Origin: Candidatus Poribacteria bacterium | Lineage (GTDB): Bacteria > Abyssobacteria > SURF-5 | DNA: 48,479 bases | Direction: 5' to 3' | NCBI GenBank assembly: GCA_016215705.1 | Contig: JACRIR010000199.1 | Location: forward strand, 1 to 48,479 | Shown: positions 24,175 through 33,243 of the stretch, one piece after another | How the letters are laid out: each line of letters opens with the position of its first letter | Numbering within the stretch: the first letter of the stretch is position 1 | The notes under the pieces: model-generated | Seen by the model: the letters and a program-made list of their open reading frames with translations, nothing else | Database searches by the model: none | What the model was told of the DNA's origin: nothing | Program-made: the position numbers and the translations under genes

Positions 24175-25881
24175 ATGGAAAATGGCCGAAGACATGGACA
24201 AATCTTGCTCAGGGTTATCAGAGAACATATCCCGATAGCGCTCGCCTATCTTGGCCTTGCGATCATATTCACATATCCGCAGATCACGGGCCTTACTACT
24301 TCGGTTCCGCAAAGTCCGTTAGGTCTCAGTTCCGATCCGTACCTTATGCTATGGAATGCGTGGTGGGCCAAAGAATCGCTCATTGACCTAAGAGCAAACC
24401 CTTTCTTCACCGACTATCTCTTTTATCCGAACGGCACAAGCCTGGCGTTTCACGAATTGACCCTTCTGAACGGGATTATCACCATTCCGTTCCAGGTCTT
24501 GCTTGACGGACCCCGCGGACTGATCCTTGGTTACAACATGGTTATCCTGCTCAGTTTTGTGCTCGCGGGCGTGGGCATGTTTGCTTTGATCAAGCACCTG
24601 ATCGGGAGCGCGTCCGCCGCCTTTTTTGGTGGAGTGGCATTTGCTTTTTGTCCCTACCGCACGATGCACATTGTGCACATGGACCTTCTCAGCATGGGCT
24701 GGATACCGCTGTACATGCTCTCGCTAATCCGAACGTTTCGCGAAGAAGGTTATCTCAATCCCATTTGGGCCGGTCTTCTCTTTTGCGCCACATGGCTTTC
24801 GTGCAGTGTATATGCGTATTTTCTCTTACTCATGACAGGTCTCTTTGCAGTCTATGGCCTCCTTTTCAACCGAAAGGAAATGCAGCCGAAACATTTTATT
24901 CACCGATTCGCTCTGCTTGTCTTCTTGCTTGCAGTGGCTATTACTCCTCGCCTCATTGCCATGTTGAGGGCCGGCGGGGCAGTTGAACAGCCCGGAGAGG
25001 TGATTGATATTCTCTCCGCGAATTTGTTGGGTTACTTGATTCCCACGGAAAAGCACGCGCTCTATCGTTTTATCTTCGGACTCATTCGCGGCCATAGTTT
25101 CTACCTGACAGGGGTCCCCGGACACGCAACCTTCCTCACGTTTACCGTCATCGCACTCGCAGCAGTGGCCGTCGCGCGACTTCCACTGAGGACGACGGGG
25201 TTTTGGCTGGTCGTGTTTCTCGCGTCGGTTACGCTCTCGCTGGGACCCAGGCTGCACGTCTGGAGGTGGGCGACGTTGGTCCCGTTGCCATATGCGCTGC
25301 TGTACAAGTTTGCGCCCTTATTCAATGTTATTCGAACTCCATATCGGTTTGTCGTTCTCGCTGAAATCGGGATAGTCGTGCTTTCCTGCTATGGTCTCCG
25401 CTATCTCATTTTCGGGTCACGGAGAGCAGCGTCACAAGGAAGTATTGAAGGCAGGCAAACGGCGCGCGCAGGAACTCGCAGGAGTGTTATCGTCGGTGTC
25501 TTTACAGCGCTGCTCTGTATGGAGTTGTGGAATATTCCATTCCGGAAATACCCCATAACTGCGCCTCCGGTATACTCAGGGATTGGCAAGGAACACGGCT
25601 CTTTCGCCGTACTGGACTTGCCCGCCACACAATACCCTGAGTTGACACGCTCCATGTACTATCAGACATTGCATGAAAAGCCGATCCCCATCGGCGTGTT
25701 GTCTCGCACAAACCCGACGTTGAAGGACTTCGCCACAAACTTACTACCGAAGAGCGCGTCGCCCGGAGAGCTTCACGAAGAAGAGATTGAGAGATTAGAA
25801 GGGAATAGAATAAAATATCTCATATACCATAAGTATGACGATGATATGGACCACATCGATCCCATTGTCAAAGTGTTCTGA
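24175..25881 (+). CDS. Multi-membrane GT-C-type glycosyltransferase-like protein
   Basis: 568 residues with about a dozen hydrophobic segments and a C-terminal soluble part of roughly 120 residues. The first periplasmic loop has the acidic SSDPYLMLWNAWWAKESL segment, and LFYPNGTSLAFHE follows; such early loop acidic residues are catalytic in GT-C enzymes that use polyprenyl-phosphate sugars. The specificity is unknown. The start at 24175 is inferred because upstream starts lie at or before the presumed RNA start; the ribosome site is weak. It is followed by an octamer repeat and another large membrane protein. Confidence 0.75.
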   Translation: MENGRRHGQILLRVIREHIPIALAYLGLAIIFTYPQITGLTTSVPQSPLGLSSDPYLMLWNAWWAKESLIDLRANPFFTDYLFYPNGTSLAFHELTLLNGIITIPFQVLLDGPRGLILGYNMVILLSFVLAGVGMFALIKHLIGSASAAFFGGVAFAFCPYRTMHIVHMDLLSMGWIPLYMLSLIRTFREEGYLNPIWAGLLFCATWLSCSVYAYFLLLMTGLFAVYGLLFNRKEMQPKHFIHRFALLVFLLAVAITPRLIAMLRAGGAVEQPGEVIDILSANLLGYLIPTEKHALYRFIFGLIRGHSFYLTGVPGHATFLTFTVIALAAVAVARLPLRTTGFWLVVFLASVTLSLGPRLHVWRWATLVPLPYALLYKFAPLFNVIRTPYRFVVLAEIGIVVLSCYGLRYLIFGSRRAASQGSIEGRQTARAGTRRSVIVGVFTALLCMELWNIPFRKYPITAPPVYSGIGKEHGSFAVLDLPATQYPELTRSMYYQTLHEKPIPIGVLSRTNPTLKDFATNLLPKSASPGELHEEEIERLEGNRIKYLIYHKYDDDMDHIDPIVKVF

Positions 25882-25902
25882 AAGCAGCGAGACTCCGGGA
25901 TA

Positions 25903-25974
25903 GGGGTTTGGGGGTTTGGGGGTTTGGGGGTTTGAGAGTTTGAGAGTTTGGGAGTTTGAGGGTTTGAGGGTTTG
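25903..25974. repeat. Nine tandem 8-bp units, G-rich minisatellite
   Basis: Units in order: GGGGTTTG x4, AGAGTTTG x2, GGAGTTTG, AGGGTTTG x2, with no indels. The four G4 runs on the plus strand could form a G-quadruplex. It lies 21 bp after the preceding gene. Confidence 0.9.
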
Positions 25975-26002
25975 ATTGCGCATGTTTCATGCCGCATTTA
26001 TC

Positions 26003-26029
26003 ATGGACTCCCGCTTTCGCGGGAGTGAC
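26003..26029. repeat. TCCCGC..GCGGGA hairpin repeat (GACTCCCGC type)
   Basis: ATGGACTCCCGCTTTCGCGG then GAGTGAC: arms ACTCCCGC and GCGGGAGT. Its relative at 47744-47770 has ATTCCCGC and GCGGGAAT, a compensating base-pair change. Confidence 0.75.
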
Positions 26030-26082
26030 AAATGTGAAAGGTTCGGCGTGCGCAAGAACGATTGAAATATGTGTATTTTGCC

Positions 26083-28620
26083 ATGAATCAGCGAACAAAA
26101 CGATTATTGACGATAGGTCTTGTGACGCTCGGGGTACTTTGTTTTCTCGCAAACGCGGTGTACCAGATAGAGAAAGCAGGGAGAGGTTTGCCCAATCCCA
26201 CTGCCCGAAGCGTTGACACATACAAAGGTTATCTGCCCTGTTTCACACTTATGAGAAAGACGGTTTTGGACGGCTTGCTTCCTCTGTGGGACCCCTATGC
26301 CGGAGTAGGCAACCCCTTGGCCGCAAATCTGGGGCTTGGGGTATTCTATCCATTCAATTGGCTGATATTCTTGTTGAATGTGCCACTTGCGATTCTGGCG
26401 GTGCAATTACTGGACGTTACCGTCGCTCTGGCAGGAATGGCGATCTACCTGCGGTATCTGAAGCTGGAGTGGCCGTCGGTCACTCTGGCTGCGGTGCTTT
26501 TTGGATATACAGTCCTGGCGGATAGTTTCGGTTTGGGTCTGGCATCGACTCTTTGCTGGGCTCCACTCATAATGTGGTCGATTCATCGGCTTTTCGATGC
26601 GCCATGTTTTTCAAGGTGCGTCCTGCTTGCGGTTTTTCTATGCCTTTGCTTTCTGGGAGGGTATGTTCACTATTTCTTCTATATATCTCTCACCGCTTGT
26701 ATCTACGCCCTTGTAATAAATCTTTGTTCCTGGCCTGAGTATCGACTGAAGGGGGTCTTGTTCAGATTCAGCCTCGTTGGATTGGCATTCGCGCTGATGC
26801 TGGGGGCAGTCTCGGCTCAGTTCTTGCCGACCCTCGAGTTATCACTTCAATCTGTCCGTAAGGCGGCGGAAACCGTTGACGCCGGACAAGCGCATTGGTT
26901 TGGAGGATTCTCTCCTCTCGAGACATTGAAAGATTCCCTGAGCAAGTCGCCGCCTGACAATCGCCTTATCATGCCCTACTTCGGCAGCGCGGCTCTCTTG
27001 ATCCCGTTTGCACTCGGTTCCAGAGATCGCAAGCGTGTTGCTTTCGCTCATCTGGTTGCTTTGGGATATGCGGTCCTCTTCGTCTTGTCGAAAGAAGTTC
27101 CGTGGCTAAGCATCATGGGAAGAATCCCTCTTGCCGATTCCTTTCGATGGCACATACGGTTCATCGCAGTGAGTCATTTCATGATTGCCGCGCTTGCGGG
27201 TATTGGTTTCTCAGTTTTACTCAACAGAGGCGCGTTTCGAGCAATGCGTCCCGGAACAGGCAGAATGGATTGGTTTCCGGTGGCAACGGTTCTATATGCT
27301 CTTGGCGTGTCGTGGCTCGCTTATTCGAGTATCAAAGGAACCGGGCCCGCGCCGGCTTCTTTATTTTCCTCAGCGCCGGAGAGACTGGGATCGGGATCGA
27401 TCGTCTATTATATTGCTCTCACGATATGCGTGGCAGTGATATTGACTGTTTTTCTGAACCGCTCCGATTTTCCGCCGCAGGCTCGTAAAGCAGGCCTCAT
27501 GATAGCAGTGTGTTTGGCGCTGCTGGGTTTCCTGTTCCGCGACAAGTGGCCCACTGCGGGTCTGTTCATGCTTGTCGTGACTGCTGTCTTTGCAGTTTCT
27601 CTTTTCTCGTCGGACCCTTCCTCACCCATGAGGAAGGCAGGCGCGTGGGCGCTTGTGGCGCTAATCCTGGTGGACGTAGCCCCTTACAGGAATTGCAGAA
27701 CGACGGTTCCCGCCACCACCGGCACATACGCTCCGGAGTTGGTCAGGCGACAAGTGGGGTGGATCAAAGAGAATGCCGGCCACGATCGGGTTCTCCTGAC
27801 TTCAATAACCCATAACTTTGATGGTTTGAATGTGAATGCAGGGACGATGTATCAGTTTTTCAGCATAAACAGCTACTATGCTTTTACCTTGAATCGCTGG
27901 AAGAAGTTTCTTGAATTCGCGATAGGGCCCAAAGAGTTCGAGGAAGGCACTCATTACCTGGGATTCTATGGCGAGATTGACCATAGACTCAGGGCTCCGG
28001 CGCTCAACCAACCGGAGATGTTCGGTCTGGTCTCCTGGCGTTATTTTGTAGCTCACTATATGCTCGATGAAGCCGGTTACCGAGGAGCGTGGCGACTAAA
28101 GTACGTGAGCAGTGACAAAGAGCCGAAATTCTATGTCTATGAGAATCAATTCGCTCTTCCACGGGCTTACGTCGTGGGCAGTTATATAATTGCGCCAGAT
28201 GATGAGGACAGCATTCTGGGCACAATCCGGAACGTCTTGCCTCATTTGGCTCAGTCGGTTGTGCTTGAAGGCGGCCGGCCCTCGTTTGCGGCAGTTACCA
28301 CATCCACAAGACCGGGTGTGGCGGCTATCGTCAGATACGAAGCAAACGAAGTCGAGTTGCGCGTGGAAGCGAAGGAGCCCTCGCTTGTCATCTTGACTGA
28401 TTGTTACTATCCGGGCTGGGCGGCCTACGTAGACGGCGTAAGAAGGCCCATTTGGCGGGCCAACTACCTATTCCGGGCCGTCGAGACGCCTTCCGGCGCG
28501 CATACCGTGCTGTTCAAATATCGCCCAGTCAGTGTACAATGGGGGGCGTCGCTTTCCGTAGCAGCCATTGGTGTTGTTCTTGCGGGCCTTTTGGTGGAAC
28601 GACGTTACAAGGCGAGATGA
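26083..28620 (+). CDS. YfhO-like membrane protein
   Basis: 845 residues: about 12-14 membrane segments, then a soluble C-terminal half. It resembles the YfhO family, thought to act as GT-C glycosyltransferases on lipid-linked sugars. The first extracytoplasmic loop has DTYKGYLPCF and LPLWDPYAGVGNPLAANLG, typical of YfhO. The C-terminal TDCYYPGWAAYVDGV motif recurs in the 38212-40776 protein (DAYYPNWKARINGL). The ATG at 26083 is chosen over TTG 26062; neither has a clear ribosome site. It lies in the same direction as the GT4 gene. Confidence 0.82.
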   Translation: MNQRTKRLLTIGLVTLGVLCFLANAVYQIEKAGRGLPNPTARSVDTYKGYLPCFTLMRKTVLDGLLPLWDPYAGVGNPLAANLGLGVFYPFNWLIFLLNVPLAILAVQLLDVTVALAGMAIYLRYLKLEWPSVTLAAVLFGYTVLADSFGLGLASTLCWAPLIMWSIHRLFDAPCFSRCVLLAVFLCLCFLGGYVHYFFYISLTACIYALVINLCSWPEYRLKGVLFRFSLVGLAFALMLGAVSAQFLPTLELSLQSVRKAAETVDAGQAHWFGGFSPLETLKDSLSKSPPDNRLIMPYFGSAALLIPFALGSRDRKRVAFAHLVALGYAVLFVLSKEVPWLSIMGRIPLADSFRWHIRFIAVSHFMIAALAGIGFSVLLNRGAFRAMRPGTGRMDWFPVATVLYALGVSWLAYSSIKGTGPAPASLFSSAPERLGSGSIVYYIALTICVAVILTVFLNRSDFPPQARKAGLMIAVCLALLGFLFRDKWPTAGLFMLVVTAVFAVSLFSSDPSSPMRKAGAWALVALILVDVAPYRNCRTTVPATTGTYAPELVRRQVGWIKENAGHDRVLLTSITHNFDGLNVNAGTMYQFFSINSYYAFTLNRWKKFLEFAIGPKEFEEGTHYLGFYGEIDHRLRAPALNQPEMFGLVSWRYFVAHYMLDEAGYRGAWRLKYVSSDKEPKFYVYENQFALPRAYVVGSYIIAPDDEDSILGTIRNVLPHLAQSVVLEGGRPSFAAVTTSTRPGVAAIVRYEANEVELRVEAKEPSLVILTDCYYPGWAAYVDGVRRPIWRANYLFRAVETPSGAHTVLFKYRPVSVQWGASLSVAAIGVVLAGLLVERRYKAR

Positions 28621-28635
28621 GCCTGTCCCGTAATT

Positions 28636-28711
28636 CTGTAGCGGCGATTTATTCGCTCGCGCTGCGCAGAGAGAGGCCGAAGAGATTGTGCGAATAAATT
28701 CGCGCATACAG
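28636..28711. repeat. Inverted repeat with CTGTA..TACAG ends
   Basis: CTGTAGCGGCGATTTATTCGC (21 bases) near 28636-28656 faces GCGAATAAATTCGCGCATACAG at 28690-28711, with a 33-base loop and a few mismatches. It lies between the YfhO-like gene and the GT4 gene. Confidence 0.6.
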
Positions 28712-28763
28712 CGGTCCGGTGCAAAGATCGAACCGCTCGACGGCAATTGACGAAATAATACAA

Positions 28764-29987
28764 ATGAACATTCTTATCGTTTCGCAAAATATTGCTCTTG
28801 GCGGCGCGCAACGTGTGGTCATACATTTGTCCGACTATCTGAACAGACATGGACACAATGCGTGGATATTGACGCCGCACCTTGACCTCGAGGACATGCC
28901 ACAAATAGCCCAAAGACAGAAATACATTGAATGCCCGTACCCGATTCTCAACAAGGTCGGCTACGAATACAAGATGCGAGGGAACATTTTCTCCCTGGCG
29001 CATAACATTATTCGCATACGGAAGCGCCTGAAGCAGGTATTGAAAGATTACAGAATCGATTTGATCAGCGCGCATAATCCGCCGTCGAACTGGATTTCCA
29101 GTTTCTGCCCTGTCCCTGTGGTCTGGTCGTGCAATGAACCGGTGTCGCTCTGCTTTTCCCGAAGGAAACCAGACTATTTCCCTCTGAGCGCCGAGCCGCC
29201 GAGGCTCTCCAGTCACATCTTGCAGAGAATCTATGAATCCGTCGACTATGCGCTGTGCCGATGGGGGATTGATCACATTGTCGTGTTGTCACGGTACACG
29301 CAGAGAGGGGTTCGGAACATCTATAACCGCGAAGCGGAGGTCTGTCGCGTGGGCGTTGACGTGGAGCCCTTCCAAAGGGGTGATGGGCAATCCGTTCGGA
29401 AACAGTATCGTTGTGAGAATTCCTTCCTGCTGCTCCAGGTTGGACACTTCAAGCCGGAGAAGAACCAGCAGGTGTCAGTGAAAGCCTTGTATTCACTGAA
29501 AGACAAGATTCCGGACGTCCGGCTCATGTTCGTGGGAGGCGGCGCGCTCGAAGAGCAGACCCGGCAGACGGTCGATGCGTTGGGGTTGAGTGAGAGAGTA
29601 ATTTTCGCCGGTCGCGTGCCCGACGACCATCTGCCCGACTACTATGCCGCATGCGACCTTGTAGTCTTTCCGGCAGTCAGGCAATCGTGGGGGTTGACTC
29701 CGTTTGAAGCGCTGGCGGCGGGCAAGTTGTCGATCATCTCGAGTGACTGCGGGGCCGGCGAAGCCCTGAGCGACGAAGACATAGGCTTTGTCTGCGATCC
29801 GACACCCGAGGCTATGGCCCAAAAGCTTCTGGAAATATATAATACCGGGAGATCACTCAATGGGATGGTAGATAGAGGGCAAAGATACATAAAACAAGAA
29901 CTCAGCTACGAAGCCTATGGAAAGCGGATGACACATTTGTTCGAGAGCATAGTAGCCGGAGTCCGGGAACCAAGGTCGAAGGTCTAA
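28764..29987 (+). CDS. GT4-family glycosyltransferase
   Basis: 407-residue GT-B retaining glycosyltransferase, cytosolic face. The N-terminal domain starts ILIVSQNIALGGAQRVVIHL; the C-terminal domain has LLQVGHFKPEKNQ, LMFVGGGALEE, VIFAGRVPDDHLPDYYAACD and the donor-site segment FPAVRQSWGLTPFEALAAG. In the usual E-x7-E signature the first Glu is Gln307 and the second is E315. The start at 28764 matches the family N-terminus; the frame from 28719 adds 15 non-family residues. It probably adds a sugar to a lipid or nascent glycan. Confidence 0.9.
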   Translation: MNILIVSQNIALGGAQRVVIHLSDYLNRHGHNAWILTPHLDLEDMPQIAQRQKYIECPYPILNKVGYEYKMRGNIFSLAHNIIRIRKRLKQVLKDYRIDLISAHNPPSNWISSFCPVPVVWSCNEPVSLCFSRRKPDYFPLSAEPPRLSSHILQRIYESVDYALCRWGIDHIVVLSRYTQRGVRNIYNREAEVCRVGVDVEPFQRGDGQSVRKQYRCENSFLLLQVGHFKPEKNQQVSVKALYSLKDKIPDVRLMFVGGGALEEQTRQTVDALGLSERVIFAGRVPDDHLPDYYAACDLVVFPAVRQSWGLTPFEALAAGKLSIISSDCGAGEALSDEDIGFVCDPTPEAMAQKLLEIYNTGRSLNGMVDRGQRYIKQELSYEAYGKRMTHLFESIVAGVREPRSKV

Positions 29988-30043
29988 AGGCGAAAGACGA
30001 AGGTCCGGGGAAGAAAGACAAAAGACCGGCGAGCGGAATTGGA

Positions 30044-30078
30044 GAGCGAGATTGCCTCGCTTCGCTCACAAGGAATGC
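30044..30078. repeat. GAGCGAG..GGAATG repeat remnant
   Basis: GAGCGAGATTGCCTCGCTTC, then GCTCACAAGGAATGC. It resembles the complement of the 8641-8695 GTCATTCC-type repeat, with rearrangement. Confidence 0.4.
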
Positions 30079-30127
30079 CTTCCGAGAATCAGGGCGGAGA
30101 ATCGACAGATTGAACCAGAGCGTTGCA

Positions 30128-30967
30128 ATGAAGAAGGATTATCTCTATCCTTTCCTTCTCAAGTATTCGCTGCTGCCTTCACTCGGTTTGTGGCGCGCAG
30201 AGGAAGCGCGACTGTTTGGTGAACTCGAACTGAAGGAGCCGGTCCTGGACCTCGGCTGCGGGAACGGATTCTTCGCCGCAACTGCATTGGATAGACAGGT
30301 GGAGGCCGGCTGCGACAGGGACTTTTCGCAGGTGAACCGCGCAAAGCTGTCAGAAGCATATCGATTCGCGCTTGTCGCAGATATTGCGAATCTTCCGTTC
30401 AAAAATGGGACCTTCACGACTATAATCTGCAATTGCGTCATGGAACACATTCAGCACGTCGAGCAGGTTTTGCACGAGATATCTCGCATTTTGGCGCCTC
30501 AAGGAGCATTTGTTTTCACAGCGCCGAGCGAGAGATTCAACGAATGGTTCTATCTCTCCTTTTTGCTGCGGAAGTTGAGGCTTGGCGGGTTGGCCGATAA
30601 TCAAATCCAGAGGTATAACCGATTTCAGTTCCATTATAACATCTGGCCGGTTCATCGTTGGTCGGATGAGCTTGCGAAGGCGGGGTTAGTGTTGGACGAG
30701 TACAGATATTACAGCCCGCGGGCTGTTGCTTTCGTTTTTTCTGCGCTCGATGACATCCAACATGCGATTGCCGGCATGTTTCGCCGAAAACTCACAAGCA
30801 GCGAGGCGCTTGCGACGCGAGCGGGTAGACAATCGGACGTCGGCTTTTTCCGGGACATTCTAGCGCAATTTTGGTGGCTCTTATTGATGCCTTTTCACAG
30901 GATGGGATTGTCGCGTAATGGCGAGGGCGCCGGCGTGCTCGTCCGTGCCAGGAAGACTATGGCCTGA
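30128..30967 (+). CDS. Class I SAM-dependent methyltransferase
   Basis: 279 residues. Motif I is PVLDLGCGNGFFA, acidic residues follow in CDRDF, and the VMEHIQHVEQVLHEISRILAP stretch is the methyltransferase-11 type. The C-terminal portion (after residue 150) is Tyr/Phe/Arg-rich, ending with a hydrophobic segment (FWWLLLMPFHRMG). Start uncertain: ATG 30128 is preferred; TTG 30110 is possible. Its stop precedes the next methyltransferase start by one base. It probably methylates a glycan or lipid intermediate, inferred from neighbours. Confidence 0.85.
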   Translation: MKKDYLYPFLLKYSLLPSLGLWRAEEARLFGELELKEPVLDLGCGNGFFAATALDRQVEAGCDRDFSQVNRAKLSEAYRFALVADIANLPFKNGTFTTIICNCVMEHIQHVEQVLHEISRILAPQGAFVFTAPSERFNEWFYLSFLLRKLRLGGLADNQIQRYNRFQFHYNIWPVHRWSDELAKAGLVLDEYRYYSPRAVAFVFSALDDIQHAIAGMFRRKLTSSEALATRAGRQSDVGFFRDILAQFWWLLLMPFHRMGLSRNGEGAGVLVRARKTMA

Positions 30968-30968
30968 T

Positions 30969-31781
30969 ATGCGGGAAAGAACATTGAAATCGGTGGACCC
31001 ATCGCTTTATGACCGAGAGTATTTCCTTTCTCACTGCGAGGGATACAAACAGTTCCTTGAAGGCCGTATTTCACCCAGACTGAAGAAGGCGGTGGATTTC
31101 CTTTCCCCGGGACAGAAACTCACGATTCTCGACGTTGGCTGCGGACGGGGAGAAGTGGCCCAGTACCTGGTCCGGCAAGGGCACAAGTGCGAAGGGATCG
31201 ATTATTCAAGGGACGCCGTCGGGATTGCCGCTGAATCAGCCAAACAAAGGCTCTCCGACGAGCAGTTGAGTAACTGCCGCTTCCGTTTCATGGACGCAAA
31301 GGCAATGGATTTCGCCGACGACAGCTTCGATGCGGCGCTGATGCTGGACGTCGTCGAACACCTCTATCCGTGGGAATTGGACCAAGTGCTGCGAGAGGTG
31401 AAGAGAACTTTGAGGCCGGGAGGCAGGCTGCTGATCCATACGGTTCCGAACAAGTGGATCATCAAACCGGCGCGACTGGCGATGAAGGTTCTCGGGATTC
31501 CTACGGAGACGGACCGTCACGTGAACGAGCAAAGCGTCTTTTCGTTGAGAAAGGCTGTGCGCCCTCATTTCTCCGGCAATGTCTGGATCGAGAAAGAAAG
31601 AGGGTTCTGGTCTTTCTGGGCCGTGTCGTCAGATCGACTTCCTAATCGAGGCCTCGGCATCATGCTTCGCGCTCTCGATTTCTTGTTGGATAACAGAATC
31701 GTTGCGCCTATTGTTGAAGCGCCCCCATTGGTATTCTTTCTCGGTACCGACATATGGGGTGATCTCACGGTCGGAAAGTAG
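30969..31781 (+). CDS. Class I SAM-dependent methyltransferase
   Basis: 270 residues. Motif I is ILDVGCGRGEVAQYL, with D in GIDYS (motif II), DAKAMDFADDSFD and LMLDVVEHLYPWELDQVLRE. The C-terminal region has the HTVPNKW and FWSFWAV pattern of sugar-modifying methyltransferases. The ATG at 30969 lies one base after the previous stop; a frame from 30918 would begin inside the neighbour. The radical SAM gene follows after 8 bp. The acceptor is unknown. Confidence 0.87.
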   Translation: MRERTLKSVDPSLYDREYFLSHCEGYKQFLEGRISPRLKKAVDFLSPGQKLTILDVGCGRGEVAQYLVRQGHKCEGIDYSRDAVGIAAESAKQRLSDEQLSNCRFRFMDAKAMDFADDSFDAALMLDVVEHLYPWELDQVLREVKRTLRPGGRLLIHTVPNKWIIKPARLAMKVLGIPTETDRHVNEQSVFSLRKAVRPHFSGNVWIEKERGFWSFWAVSSDRLPNRGLGIMLRALDFLLDNRIVAPIVEAPPLVFFLGTDIWGDLTVGK

Positions 31782-31789
31782 AAAAGGGA

Positions 31790-33232
31790 ATGCACAAGAG
31801 AATTCTCCTGATCAATCCGCGGATCGGGTCAACCAAGAGCTTGACGCCTCATCTTGGTCTGGCGGTATTGGCCAGGCAAATCGAAAGAACCGGCCATTCC
31901 GTTGTGACGCTGGACTACTCCGCCGAAGACTCGACGCCGCCGTTGGAGAAGTGTTTGCGGGAGTATGGTCCCGTCCTTGTCGGCATTAGCGCCCTTACTC
32001 CCGGCGCCGATGTCGTGAGGGAGATAGTAGCCCAAGTGTCGCAGTGGAAGGAAGACACAGTAATAGCCGTAGGCGGACCTCACGCAACGCTGTATCCCGA
32101 AGACCTCATATCTGTCGCCCATTTGAGTTATATTGTTCAGGGCGAGGCGGAAGAAAAAATCGCCGAAATAGTGGAATCGGCCACTTTACAGGTGTCACCA
32201 CAGATCATACCTTGCGGCCGGCCGTCGATTCATGATTTCCCTGCGCCCGCGTTTCACTCGTTTCATAACTATCAAAACATCGCCGTCTATCCTCTGCTGA
32301 CGAGCAAGGGCTGTCCGTTCAATTGTTCTTTTTGTTCAATCCGCCATATTAGTTCCAGAGTGTGGAGAGCACGCAGCGTCGAGAACTGCATGGCAGAGAT
32401 ACGCGAGGCAAGGAAGCATCTGCCCCGTCTTCGCCACGTGCGCGTGATCGACGATGAGCCGGCAGTCGACCGTGACCGGTTTCACGAGTTTCTGACGCGG
32501 TTTGCGCAAGAGCGTAACGGTCTTAGCCTGGAGATTGTGAATCTTAGGGCAAAGGACGTCTCTGAAGAGACCCTCGAGATGATGAAGGAAGCGGGCGTTT
32601 TTGAAGTATGTTTCGGGGTGGAACATGGACATCCGTTTGTATTCAAGGAAATCGACAAAGGCGAGAGCCTGGAAGATATCGCCCGGGCAGCCGAACTGGT
32701 GAAGCGGAGCGGGTTATTCCTCCGATGCTGTTTTATTGTTGGACTTCCTTACGATTCCTATGAGAGAATGATGGAGTCGATACGATTCGCCAAGAGGATC
32801 AGGGCTGATTTTTTCCATTGGAATTCATTCATTCCTCTAAAGGGCACTCGAGCGTCAGAGTGGTTTTCCGCAAACGGACGGGCTCTGGCGACTAAAGAGA
32901 GATTCTCGCTTCCGGGTTCCGGAGGTTTCTTTGTCCCGGAGCCCTCTGTTGAGACGAACGAATTCAGCCGGGAAGAACACAAGAAGGCCTATGTTCTTGC
33001 AGTTCTTGAAACCGACAGTTACATTTTGACGCCGCGCGGACTTGTGGATATTGTGCGCGTGATGTTCAGGTACGATTTGCAGGGGGCGGGGCTCAGGTCT
33101 CTTCTGCGCCAGCCCAAATGCGTGTACAAACACGCGCTTCGATTTCACAAAGCCGGCCTGCTCTCATACTACGTGCGGAGATACCTGCGGGACGGCCTGG
33201 TGTCTGTCAGAGCAAGAAGAACATCCGGATAG
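31790..33232 (+). CDS. B12-binding-domain radical SAM protein
   Basis: 480 residues. Residues about 1-140 look like a cobalamin-binding Rossmann domain (HKRILLINPRIGST, AVGGPHATLYPED) but without the usual DxHxxG signature visible; residues about 165-390 are the radical SAM core with C175-x3-C179-x2-C182 (CPFNCSFC) binding the 4Fe-4S cluster. Many such enzymes methylate unactivated carbons or install lipid modifications. It is co-directional with two methyltransferases and the prepilin peptidase. The substrate is unknown, most likely a lipid or glycan by context. Confidence 0.88.
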   Translation: MHKRILLINPRIGSTKSLTPHLGLAVLARQIERTGHSVVTLDYSAEDSTPPLEKCLREYGPVLVGISALTPGADVVREIVAQVSQWKEDTVIAVGGPHATLYPEDLISVAHLSYIVQGEAEEKIAEIVESATLQVSPQIIPCGRPSIHDFPAPAFHSFHNYQNIAVYPLLTSKGCPFNCSFCSIRHISSRVWRARSVENCMAEIREARKHLPRLRHVRVIDDEPAVDRDRFHEFLTRFAQERNGLSLEIVNLRAKDVSEETLEMMKEAGVFEVCFGVEHGHPFVFKEIDKGESLEDIARAAELVKRSGLFLRCCFIVGLPYDSYERMMESIRFAKRIRADFFHWNSFIPLKGTRASEWFSANGRALATKERFSLPGSGGFFVPEPSVETNEFSREEHKKAYVLAVLETDSYILTPRGLVDIVRVMFRYDLQGAGLRSLLRQPKCVYKHALRFHKAGLLSYYVRRYLRDGLVSVRARRTSG

Positions 33233-33243
33233 AAAGCGCATTC

